Source: Lachnoclostridium sp. UBA7122 (GTDB lineage Bacteria; Bacillota; Clostridia; Lachnospirales; Lachnospiraceae). Taken from it: a DNA stretch of 14,239 bases. Positions 7,255-14,239 of this stretch are shown piece after piece. The stretch covers positions 1 to 14,239 of the forward strand of contig DKXQ01000229.1 of assembly GCA_002493085.1 (NCBI GenBank), read 5' to 3'. Positions within the stretch are counted from its first letter, which is position 1. Every line of letters begins with the position of its first letter. The notes under the pieces are model-generated. The model did no database searches. It was not told where the DNA came from and saw only the letters and a program-made list of their open reading frames with translations. Position numbers and translations under genes: made by a program.

Positions 7255-8076
7255 ATGATGGATAGAGTTAGAAAGTGGTTAAAAAGTGCTGCTGGTAAAA
7301 TTTCTATGATTTTGTTGATTGTAAGTATAATTTTTTTGATTATTGCATTTTCATCGTGGGGGAATTTTACGGATAGGACAGCCAATAATATTAATAATTT
7401 TTTGTTCGGAATGGCAACAAATTTACTTGGAATAATAGTTACAGTATCATTTGTACAGTTTTTTATTGATAAACAAAATCAAAATGTTGATAGGCAGAAC
7501 GAGCTAGAAGAGATTTTAAGGTATGATAGGGTTCTTTCTATATTTATTGAACAATATACATTATATTATAGATGCATAACAACTCCGTATTCAGAAGATA
7601 TGAGGACAGACTACAAACTTAATTCAGATTTTGCTTTTAAAGATATGGGTGATATGTATGAACAAAATAGATATATGGCAGAAGGATTACTTGAACCAGC
7701 TATTTCGGTATTTTATAGGTTTGAAGATAAGATTAGAGAGTATATGATGTCAATGCTAAATAATATTTCATTTGAGTATTATATTGAAATTGAAAATATT
7801 TTAGAAGAATTTGTTGAGAAATCGTTTTCGCTGGATACAAGAGGAAACATTCTTGGAAACATTTCCATAATGTCGGGCAAGGAGAAAATAACAGATGTTA
7901 TAAGTAAGAGTATAAAAGATACTACCTGTGATTGGATAGAAATTATTTCTCATTCAAAGAATGCAAATATTATGGCACCCTATGTGCAACTATACTTTCT
8001 ACTAAAAGAGGAAGCCAATTTGTTAACTAAATACAAGGAAGAAGTGGACAAATTGGCTACAGAAAAGAATATATAG
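7255..8076 (+). CDS. two-transmembrane protein of unknown family
   Basis: I start at ATG 7255 (273 residues), six bases after AAAGGA (7243-7248); ATG 7258 is equally possible, and a GTG at 7219 would add 12 residues without a better ribosome binding site. A basic N-terminus (DRVRKWLKSAAGK) is followed by a hydrophobic helix at about 18-35 (ISMILLIVSIIFLIIAF) and a second at about 46-70 (FLFGMATNLLGIIVTVSFVQFF). The remaining 200 residues are charged and largely helical, probably cytoplasmic. No catalytic motif is recognised. It begins 58 bp after hsdR in the same direction, so it may be co-transcribed. Two-helix membrane anchors with a soluble tail are common in defence effectors, which makes an accessory role possible but unproven. 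Confidence 0.75.
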   Translation: MMDRVRKWLKSAAGKISMILLIVSIIFLIIAFSSWGNFTDRTANNINNFLFGMATNLLGIIVTVSFVQFFIDKQNQNVDRQNELEEILRYDRVLSIFIEQYTLYYRCITTPYSEDMRTDYKLNSDFAFKDMGDMYEQNRYMAEGLLEPAISVFYRFEDKIREYMMSMLNNISFEYYIEIENILEEFVEKSFSLDTRGNILGNISIMSGKEKITDVISKSIKDTTCDWIEIISHSKNANIMAPYVQLYFLLKEEANLLTKYKEEVDKLATEKNI

Positions 8077-8146
8077 GTATATTTAAGATAGAAAGTTTTT
8101 AAGTTGTAAAAGCTAAAATAATGAATATTTTGGGAAAGGGAAAATA

Positions 8147-9820
8147 ATGATATATACAGAAAATCATCTTATGGAAAAGGTTATGCAGATGATAGAAAAC
8201 TTCGAAGATGAAGTTGTGGAGTTCAAAGAGGCAAAAACCAATTATTCTTTTAAAGACATCGGAAAGTATTTTTCTGCGCTGGGTAATGAAGCGAATATCA
8301 GAGATAGAAAAGAAGCATGGCTTATATTTGGTGTTACCAATAAAAAAGAAATTATTGGAACAGAGTACAGAAAAGATGGGAGTCTGCAAAGATTGAAAAA
8401 AGAAATTGTGATTGGAACAAATGAACGATTAACATTTATGGAAATATACGAGTTGGAGTTAGATGGAAAGCGAATAGTTGCTTTTCAGATTCCGCCCGCG
8501 CTTCGCGGTATCCCTACCACATGGAATGGTGCTGCTTATGCAAGAGAGGATGAAAGTACTTGTCCGCTGCCGATGGATAAAGTGGATTTAATTCGTAGTC
8601 AGGTTGGAGTTGATTGGTCGAAGGAAATTGTAGAAAATGCAGATATGGATGATTTAGATCCAGAAGCAGTGAATTATGCACGTACCTTATTTATTAAAAA
8701 GCAAAAAGCTTCAAAGAAGTCTACAGAAATGCTGGAGAAAATGTCTGACATTGAGATATTGAATAAGGCTGGATTATTAATAAAGGGAAAAGTGACAAAT
8801 ACAGCGCTTATTCTTTTAGGGAAAGAAGAATCGTTATATTTGTTTGATGGATTTATTCCAAGAATAACGTGGACTTTATATAATGGGGATGGTTCAGCTA
8901 AAGCATATGAGCATTTTGATATGCCGCTTCTTTTGGCTGTTGATAAAACCTATGCAAAGATTAGGAACGAAAAATATCGTTATATTGCAGGGCAGCAAAC
9001 ATTATTTCCGGATGAGGTTGATCAGTATGATCCCGATGTAGTGAAAGAAATTTTGAACAATTGCATTGCTCATTCTAATTATCAACTACGGGGGAAAATC
9101 AATGTGGAAGAATTTGAAGATAGACTGGTATTTATCAATGAAGGTAACTTTATTCCAGAAACAGTAGAGCGGGCACTTGAAGAAGGATATAAGCCGCCTT
9201 ATTACAGGAACGGATTTTTATGTCATGCAATGGTTAATCTTTATATGATAGATACGAATGCGATGGGTATCCCCATGATGTATCAGATTCAAAGAGATAA
9301 GTGTTTTCCATTGCCGACGTATGATTTAGAGGATATTAATCGTGTAAAGGTAACGTTGTACGGAAAAATTCTTGACAGAAATTATACACAATTGCTTCAT
9401 AGTAATGGAGATTTGGATTTGCATACAGTATTTTTGTTGGATAAAGTACAAAAGAAAAAAGTTATCTCCAAAGAGGAGTATAGTTTGTTGAGAAAAGCAG
9501 GACTGGTAGAAGGTAGATATCCTCACATTTTTGTTTCATATAAAGTCGCAAATATGGTAGGTAAACCAGTTGAATATGTGAAAAATAAGGGACTGGACAA
9601 AGATGTGTATGAACAATTGGTAATTAATGCTTTAAAGACAATGACTAACGCCAAAGTTTCTGATATAAAAGCTGTGTTAGAAGGAGCATTACCTGCTATT
9701 ATGGATGAAAAGCAGCAAACAAAAAAGGTTTCTAATATTCTTCAGGCAATGAAAAGAGAAGGAATAGTAAATGTTGAAGGCACTGGGCACAAAGCAAGAT
9801 GGATGTTGGTTAATAAGTGA
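8147..9820 (+). CDS. AlbA_2 domain protein with GHKL-type ATP-binding domain
   Basis: ATG 8147 follows GGGAAAGGG (8132-8140) at a normal distance, giving 557 residues. Residues of about 18-130 match the AlbA_2/Schlafen-type domain: VEFKEAK near residue 24, the DIGKYFSALGNEAN helix, WLIFGV, and YAREDEST. Residues of about 290-345 resemble the GHKL ATPase of the RecG-like/COG2865 family, with EILNNCIAHSN (N304, N305, H309) and NEGNF (331-335). The last 130 residues look like winged-helix units (VISKEEYSLLRKAGLVEGRYPHIFVS; ILQAMKREGIVNVEGTG). Family members are usually annotated as transcriptional regulators or ATP-binding DNA-associated proteins and are frequent near type I R-M genes. The exact activity here is unknown. 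Confidence 0.88.
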   Translation: MIYTENHLMEKVMQMIENFEDEVVEFKEAKTNYSFKDIGKYFSALGNEANIRDRKEAWLIFGVTNKKEIIGTEYRKDGSLQRLKKEIVIGTNERLTFMEIYELELDGKRIVAFQIPPALRGIPTTWNGAAYAREDESTCPLPMDKVDLIRSQVGVDWSKEIVENADMDDLDPEAVNYARTLFIKKQKASKKSTEMLEKMSDIEILNKAGLLIKGKVTNTALILLGKEESLYLFDGFIPRITWTLYNGDGSAKAYEHFDMPLLLAVDKTYAKIRNEKYRYIAGQQTLFPDEVDQYDPDVVKEILNNCIAHSNYQLRGKINVEEFEDRLVFINEGNFIPETVERALEEGYKPPYYRNGFLCHAMVNLYMIDTNAMGIPMMYQIQRDKCFPLPTYDLEDINRVKVTLYGKILDRNYTQLLHSNGDLDLHTVFLLDKVQKKKVISKEEYSLLRKAGLVEGRYPHIFVSYKVANMVGKPVEYVKNKGLDKDVYEQLVINALKTMTNAKVSDIKAVLEGALPAIMDEKQQTKKVSNILQAMKREGIVNVEGTGHKARWMLVNK

Positions 9821-9910
9821 CAATTAAACATGGTTATTGGTTCATGTAAAATGGTTTAAAATTTCTAAATATCAATAAAATTGTTGTAGTTTCAATAAGT
9901 ATAGCAGTAT

Positions 9911-10046
9911 TTGAGCTAATCTTAGACTAAGTTACACTTGTTTTTTGCACTTATATTGGGTATATTCAAGTTAATCTTGGACTAAGTTGGACTTGTCTTG
10001 GACTAAACTTGGGCTAAGTTGAGCTAAATCTTAGACTAAGATGGAA
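9911..10046. repeat. array of degenerate 11-bp repeats upstream of the RES gene
   Basis: Units of the form TTGGACTAAGT begin at 9911, 9922, 9977, 9987, 9998, 10009, 10019 and 10031. The last six are directly adjacent with spacings of 10, 11, 11, 10 and 12 bp, close to one helical turn. The period is not a multiple of three and stops abound, so it is not coding. The array ends about 50 bp before the RES start codon, which suits an operator or protein-binding array. Confidence 0.75.
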
Positions 10047-10093
10047 TTTAATAACGAAAATGATTAGTAATTTTCTATGGGTGGAATTTTAAA

Positions 10094-11152
10094 ATGATAA
10101 CACTGAAAGAGTTAAGAGAAACTGGAAACAATAAAGAAGAAATAAATGGTTCAACAGAAAATAACGAAAAAAATATTTCTGAATGTGGAGGATCGTCTGA
10201 TAATTTAGAAGATAAAAATGATTATTGGACATTGATGCTTTTTTGGTTAATTTTGATGCAAGAACATGAGAACGAGAATCTTTGGAAAAATTTTCGGGAA
10301 GATATTAAGCATAATAGCCGTTTTTTCCCTAAAAGTGAATTGTTGGAAAAAGTAGACAATGTTTCTGAGTATGCAACTGTTGAATTATGTACGGGTACAG
10401 TTTTATATAGGGCAAGAGAATATAAGAATAATGATTATTTGAAAAATAAAGAAGTGGTTGCGATTTACGGAAAACTGAATGAACTTTTTCCTAATATGAA
10501 ATTACAATTAGAAGATATTAAAAGTGATTCAGCAATGAATATAATTTCTCTTGCCTTGGGCGGAGCTGTGAGCAAAATGGAAAAACTGCGTCAGAATATT
10601 ATGGAAACAGAAATAAAAGAAAAGCCGTTTTGGGGATTCGATGAGAAAAACTGTGATGCACCACCTAAAGAATACGCAGTAGCTGGACGTGCTAATTCAG
10701 CAGGAATCAGTTTTTTATATGCGGCATCTGATGAAAAGACAGCAATTATGGAGATGCGCCCGCAGATAGGACAGTATTTCAATGTATGCAAGATTGAAAT
10801 TTGTAGGAGTATTTTGCTTTTTGATTTTACATATACAACGAATGAACTGAAAGAAGATGAATATACAAAATCAGGTGATTTGTATGCGATATCAAAGGAA
10901 TTTTCATATCCGAACTATGGTAATCCACAGGACTATATTCCAACTCAGTATCTTTGTGAATATTTAAGACAAAAGGGATTTGACGGAATTAGATATAAAA
11001 GTGCAGTATCGCCGGAAGGAACAAATTTGATTATTTTCGATACTGATAGTGCTGATAGGGCATATAAAATTGTAGAGTCACGTGTGTTTGAAGTTGAGAA
11101 TATAGATATTAATTTTAAGCAGATAATTCCTATTGAACCGAATAAATCTTAA
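10094..11152 (+). CDS. RES-domain protein, probable NAD+-degrading toxin type
   Basis: The 352-residue product has the RES signature: R106 and R108 in GTVLYRAREY, then GRANSAGISFLYAASDEKTAIMEMRP with R199 and the key glutamate E220, and the serine S303 in the late motif IRYKSAVSPEGTN. RES toxins of the Xre-RES type bind and degrade NAD+. The conserved arginine, glutamate and serine positions are all visible, so the active site looks intact. The first 100 residues include an acidic, asparagine-rich start and a helical LWKNFREDIKHNSRFFPKSELLEKV part, similar to the N-terminal extension of larger RES proteins. No Xre-like antitoxin gene is next to it. ATG 10094 has only a modest ribosome binding site (GGGTGG, 10080-10085). 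Repeat arrays lie on both sides. Confidence 0.85.
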   Translation: MITLKELRETGNNKEEINGSTENNEKNISECGGSSDNLEDKNDYWTLMLFWLILMQEHENENLWKNFREDIKHNSRFFPKSELLEKVDNVSEYATVELCTGTVLYRAREYKNNDYLKNKEVVAIYGKLNELFPNMKLQLEDIKSDSAMNIISLALGGAVSKMEKLRQNIMETEIKEKPFWGFDEKNCDAPPKEYAVAGRANSAGISFLYAASDEKTAIMEMRPQIGQYFNVCKIEICRSILLFDFTYTTNELKEDEYTKSGDLYAISKEFSYPNYGNPQDYIPTQYLCEYLRQKGFDGIRYKSAVSPEGTNLIIFDTDSADRAYKIVESRVFEVENIDINFKQIIPIEPNKS

Positions 11153-11189
11153 GATATGCAGAAAACATGAATTTATTTCAAATATATTA

Positions 11190-11330
11190 GGGTGCTATTC
11201 AAAGTTTATTCAAGACGTATTTAAGAATGAATAAGGGAAATTAGCTCATTTTTGGACTGACTTACAAATCTTGGACTAAATTGTGTTTGTTTTGAACTAA
11301 GTTGAGCTAGATTTTTGGACTAAGTTATTT
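11190..11330. repeat. array of degenerate 11-bp repeats downstream of the RES gene
   Basis: TTGGACTGAC (11252), TTGGACTAAAT (11271), TTGAACTAAG (11292), TTGAGCTAG (11302) and TTGGACTAAG (11315) repeat the motif found before the RES gene, in the same orientation. Just before them, TTATTCAAGACGTATTTAAGA (within 11201-11226) resembles the inverted form of the unit. The array is looser than the upstream one. Confidence 0.65.
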
Positions 11331-11502
11331 TAATGAAACAGTTGGATTCATATTTCATTTTAGAAAAATGAATGAAAGAGATGTGTTATTAGAAAACATA
11401 TTGAAAATATGTATTAATTTTATGGGATTTGATGTCTTTATGTAAATTTCTAGCCATTTACTAATGATTTAAATGTGAATGCTGAAAGCTTACTTATAGC
11501 AA
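11331..11502. other. non-coding AT-rich stretch
   Basis: No gene is supported. Two short hairpins can be drawn: TTCATTTT (11354-11361) with AAAATGAA (11365-11372), and ACATATT (11396-11402) with AATATGT (11406-11412). Neither is followed by a T run, and both may be chance in such AT-rich sequence. Confidence 0.4.
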
Positions 11503-11525
11503 TTCGCCAGCCGATGGCTGGCGAA
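11503..11525. other. GC-rich perfect hairpin
   Basis: TTCGCCAGCC (11503-11512) and GGCTGGCGAA (11516-11525) pair perfectly around a three-base loop. It stands out in AT-rich surroundings. No T run follows on either strand, so a classical terminator is unlikely. It could be an RNA 3'-end structure, a REP-like element or a protein-binding site. Confidence 0.7.
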
Positions 11526-11540
11526 ATAGATTGGTACAAA

Positions 11541-11593
11541 TTTACCCAAGCAATATCCAAGGTTTACTCAAGATTTACCCAAGGTTATCCAAG
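11541..11593. repeat. five tandem 11-bp repeats, inverted relative to the arrays around the RES gene
   Basis: TTTACCCAAG, CAATATCCAAG, GTTTACTCAAG, ATTTACCCAAG and GTTATCCAAG follow each other, with the CAAG ends at 11550, 11561, 11572, 11583 and 11593, giving a period of 11, 11, 11 and 10. Read on the other strand, the unit is CTTGGGTAAA, similar to TTGGGCTAAG at 10009. A separate 11-bp direct repeat, TGCTTCTAAAA, occurs at 11598-11608 and 11609-11619. Confidence 0.78.
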
Positions 11594-11716
11594 CCTGTGC
11601 TTCTAAAATGCTTCTAAAATTTTCAATAACCAGAAAAATTAGATGATATTTGGGATAATATAGATAAAAAAGTCCCCATTTTATCATGGTTTGCGATATA
11701 GACAAACACACCGTAG

Positions 11717-11773
11717 CAACGTGAGGGTGGTCGTACTGTAGGTTCAGGTAAGGTTGCTAAAATTATTGAGTAA
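11717..11773 (+). pseudogene. tuf: 3' end of an elongation factor Tu gene (copy B)
   Basis: CAA at 11717 opens an uninterrupted run of codons reading QREGGRTVGSGKVAKIIE followed by TAA 11771-11773, the characteristic C-terminus of bacterial EF-Tu. A TAG at 11714-11716 and unrelated sequence precede it, so only the last 17 or so codons are present. They are better preserved than in copy A at 698-750. Same orientation as copy A and as the R-M genes. I infer that it marks a recombination or insertion boundary. Confidence 0.85.
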
Positions 11774-11796
11774 TCAGTAAAAAGCTGGATTTTATG

Positions 11797-11827
11797 GGGC
11801 TTTCCGAGAAATCGGGAAGCCCTTTTT
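11797..11827 (+). terminator. tuf-type rho-independent terminator (copy B)
   Basis: GGGCTTTCCGA (11797-11807) pairs with TCGGGAAGCCC (11812-11822) with one G-T wobble, and five T residues follow. It sits 23 bp after the tuf stop, the same distance as in copy A. Confidence 0.87.
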
Positions 11828-11831
11828 GAAA

Positions 11832-12068
11832 AATTATGAAAGTGAAACATTGCAGGTGGTACCAAAACGGTGCCATAAAATTAATATTTGACTGGTTAAT
11901 GAGATAGTGGTGGAAAGAATAGGCTAATTTCACTAATAAAAAAATAGAAGGATAGATAACAGCTTTAATAAACGTTTCACGTATTTTGTTTACTGCCGAC
12001 GAATTTTTTGTCTAAAAGTCTTCCGGAAAAATGTGTTATTACTTTCTTTAGGAAAGAGCTAGATCAAT
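11832..12068. other. non-coding stretch before the degenerate methyltransferase genes
   Basis: No gene is supported. A short hairpin, TGGTACC (11857-11863) with GGTGCCA (11869-11875), has one wobble pair and no T run. The rest has stops in all forward frames and no clear promoter. Confidence 0.4.
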
Positions 12069-12638
12069 TTGTTGCGGAAAATTGAAGATGTGGATATTCT
12101 TGTGAAATGGGAAAGAATGAAAATGTTTCTGTTTGAAAATGTCAGAGGACTTCTTACTCATAATTGTGGAAATACATATAAAACGATGCTAAATATATTC
12201 GCAAAAGCAGGATATACCATTGATAAAAAGGTATTGAACGCATGGGATTATGGAGTTCCTCAAAAAAGGGAACGTTTAATTACGGTTGGAATTAGAAACG
12301 ATTTAATAGACAAAGTGGAATATACTTTTCCGAAACCGCATGATTATAAACCTGTGTTGAAAGATGTTTTGTTGGATTGTCCCGATAGTCCGTATATTCC
12401 ATATGGAGAAAAAAAGAAAAAGATATTTGAGCTGGTTCCTGCAGGAGGGTACTGGCGTGACATTGACCCCAATGTAGCAAAAGAGTATATGAAAAGTTGT
12501 TGGGAAATGGAAGGCGGGCGTACCGGGATATTACGGAGAATGAGTTTAGATGAGCCGTCATTAACGGTATTGACATCACCGTCCCAAAAACAGACAGAGC
12601 GTTGTCACCCTTTGGAGACAAGACCCTTTACGAGCTGA
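12069..12638 (+). pseudogene. internal fragment of a DNA cytosine-C5 methyltransferase
   Basis: C5 methyltransferases transfer a methyl group from SAM to cytosine. From about 12118 the frame reads KMFLFENVRGLLTH (the ENV motif), then WDYGVPQKRERLITVGIR (motif VIII, with QKRER), a probable target-recognition region, and GGRTGILRRMSLDEPSLTVL followed by HPLETRPFT, where motif IX begins. The first motifs (SAM binding and the catalytic PCQ) are missing at the 5' side and motif X at the 3' side. The 17 residues before the ENV region do not look like this family. The frame ends at TGA 12636-12638, immediately where adenine-methyltransferase sequence begins, so the gene was cut off by recombination. 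It cannot encode an active enzyme. Confidence 0.85.
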
Positions 12639-14011
12639 ATTATATAATATTCCTCATAACAAGTTTAAAGTCAGTATTTTAGATGCAGGGGCGGGATCAG
12701 GGATATTATCGTGTGCGTTTATAGAACGTTTAGAGCAGTTTTCTTTTGTTCAGAAGATAGAATTGACTTGTTATGAAAGTGATTACAATATTTTGGAATT
12801 ATTAAGAGAAAATCTGCATACTTATCAAGTAAATTTAAAAAAAGACATTCAAATTAATATTATCACAGATAATTATATTACAAATCAGTATTTGGACTTT
12901 AATCATATGTTAGGAGAAAATTTTCAACCTAAAAAATATGATTTTGTAATTGGTAATCCACCGTATATGAAGATACCTAAAGATGCACCAGAAGCAATAG
13001 CTATGCCGGAAGTCTGTTATGGCGCACCTAATTTATACTTTATTTTTGCAGCAATGGGATTATTCAATCTTGATACTGATGGCGAAATGGTATATATTAT
13101 TCCCCGCTCATGGACTTCTGGAGCATATTTTAAACGGTTTAGACAGTATTTCTTGACAGAAGGGAAGTTAGAACATATTCATTTATTCGTAAGCAGGAAT
13201 AAGGTGTTTGATAAAGAAGATGTCTTGCAGGAAACAATTATAATAAAAGTAAAAAAGACAAATGAAACACCAGAAAAGGTTACAATTACTTCTTCGCAGT
13301 CAAATAATGATTTTGATAATCTGACTTCATTGACTGTGCCGTATAGCCTTGTGGTTTCGGGGGATGATTATTACGTTTATTTAGTAACAGATGAAAAAGA
13401 AGTTTCTGTGTTAGAACGGCTACGTAGATTTGATAAAACATTGCCAGATATTGGACTAAAAATGAAAACAGGATTGACAGTTGATTTTCGTAATCGTGAT
13501 ATACTTCGTGATGATGCGGAGGAAGGTGCAATTCCACTCTTTTATTCACAGCATATTAAGCAGGGAGAAGTGCAGTTCCCTATTCAGAAAGAACATGAGT
13601 ATGTAGTAACAGATCAAAAGGGGTTGATGCAGGATAATCGAAATTATTTGTTTGTCAAGCGTTTTACTGCAAAAGAAGAAAGACGCAGACTGCAGTGTGG
13701 GGTATATTTATCAAAGAAATATCCACAGTATACGAAAATCAGTACACAGAATAAGATAAATTTTGTAGATGGATTAATAACGGAAATGTCAGAGTGCCTT
13801 GTGTACGGAATTATATGTAATTTTTAATTCTACTCTTTATGATGAATATTATAGGATTCTGAATGGTTCAACACAGGTAAATTCTACAGAAATTAATGCA
13901 ATGCCTGTGCCTGATTTAGAAAGTATACAGGAAATGGGCAAAAAGCTAATGAAAAGCAATGACATGTCAGAAAATAATTGTAATATGATATTGGAGGAAT
14001 ATTGTGGATAA
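12633..14011 (+). pseudogene. N6-adenine DNA methyltransferase, BsuBI/PstI (Eco57I-like) type, 5'-truncated and frameshifted
   Basis: The open frame covering 12633-13827 reads LYNIPHNKFKVSILDAGAGSG (SAM motif I, about 12637-12700) and later YDFVIGNPPY (about 12937-12966), the catalytic motif, in the order of gamma-type adenine methyltransferases. The expected N-terminal 30-40 residues, start codon and ribosome binding site are missing; the sequence joins straight onto the C5 fragment. Near 13807-13811 (GGAATTATATG) one extra A throws the frame to a stop at 13825-13827; removing it restores GLYVIFNSTLYDEYYRILNGSTQVN and the end at TAA 14009-14011. The last codons overlap the start of the restriction gene. 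Broken twice, it is probably inactive unless the frameshift is a sequencing error. Confidence 0.85.
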
Positions 14012-14239
14012 AATTGATGAAGCAAGAGAACTTCTGAAAATGCTTGGAATGCCTAAAGCACAACAGTCAGATATTTGCTGTTATGTATTGTTGGCAATGG
14101 CAGGGATAAAGCAGGATACATTATGGAAAGATGCCAGAAATAAGTGGGTTCGTATTCATGATATTATTCAGTTTGCCAATACATTTTATGGGTCAACTTA
14201 TGCAGAAAACAGCAGGGAAAATTTTCCACCTGTGCGGTT
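14004..14239 (+). CDS. BsuBI/PstI-type restriction endonuclease, N-terminal part (runs off the window)
   Basis: GTG 14004 follows GGAGGA (13993-13998) and overlaps the methyltransferase end by eight bases. The 78 visible residues (MDKIDEARELLKMLGMPKAQ at the start) contain LLAMAGIKQDTLWKDARN, IHDIIQFANTFYGSTYAENSRENF and PPVR. These match the N-terminal winged-helix part of BsuBI/PstI endonucleases, which cut CTGCAG in the founding members; the usual text there is a leucine-alanine-glycine-leucine-rich helix and an ENTRET-like motif. The catalytic part is beyond the window. The adjacent methyltransferase of the same type supports the call. Confidence 0.82.
   Translation, partial: MDKIDEARELLKMLGMPKAQQSDICCYVLLAMAGIKQDTLWKDARNKWVRIHDIIQFANTFYGSTYAENSRENFPPVR

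Noticed and set aside
9911..10046. Plasmid-type iterons and a replication origin
   Set aside because: No replication protein gene is in the window and the repeats flank a RES gene, so an origin is not supported.
11541..11593. CRISPR array
   Set aside because: The units are 10-11 bp with no spacers between them, and no cas gene is present.
11623..11865. An 80-residue reverse-strand protein
   Set aside because: It runs across the tuf fragment and its terminator on the opposite strand, has no ribosome binding site and no recognisable composition.
12763..13827. An intact methyltransferase starting with TTG 12763
   Set aside because: That start falls after the SAM-binding motif DAGAGSG, which is in the same frame upstream, so it would miss an essential part.

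Overview
The window is AT-rich and reads like an accessory, defence-type island of a low-GC Clostridia genome. Strong AGGAGG-type ribosome binding sites, the codon usage and the style of the HsdS repeats suggest something Lachnospiraceae-like, but no 16S gene or clear housekeeping marker is present, so the family is inference. All recognisable coding is on the + strand.

Left edge (1-950): the C-terminal end of an unrecognised gene; a 59-residue protein with a good promoter, ribosome binding site and terminator; a 150-bp MITE-like inverted-repeat element; and a short decayed piece of the 3' end of an elongation factor Tu gene (tuf) with its terminator. Centre-left (1014-7196): a type I restriction-modification locus close to the EcoR124I (type IC) family, hsdM-hsdS-hsdR. 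HsdM and HsdR look intact. HsdS is broken: it stops after the first target-recognition domain because of a frame change at a three-copy ACGG repeat, and its second half carries a further deletion and frame change at an oligo-A run. A fragment resembling the start of a RES-domain protein lies in the unusually long hsdM-hsdS gap.

Centre-right (7255-11152): a two-transmembrane protein of unknown family, an AlbA_2/GHKL-ATPase-like protein, and a stand-alone RES-domain protein with no visible antitoxin. Degenerate repeats with a period of about 11 bp flank the RES gene on both sides and recur, inverted, further on. At 11714-11831 a second copy of the tuf 3' end plus terminator appears, about 85% identical to the first by hand alignment and in the same orientation. 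The two copies bracket the type I island of about 11 kb.

Right edge (12069-14239): a second, degenerate R-M locus. An internal piece of a cytosine-C5 methyltransferase is joined directly to an N6-adenine methyltransferase (BsuBI/PstI or Eco57I type) that has lost its 5' end and carries a one-base frameshift. The start of a BsuBI/PstI-like restriction endonuclease follows and runs off the window.

My interpretation is that restriction cassettes have been stacked next to tuf 3'-end sequences, each junction leaving a copy of the last codons and terminator of tuf. No integrase is visible. The most notable signals are the paired tuf ends, the phased 11-bp repeats around the RES gene, and the repeat-mediated on/off-like lesion in hsdS.
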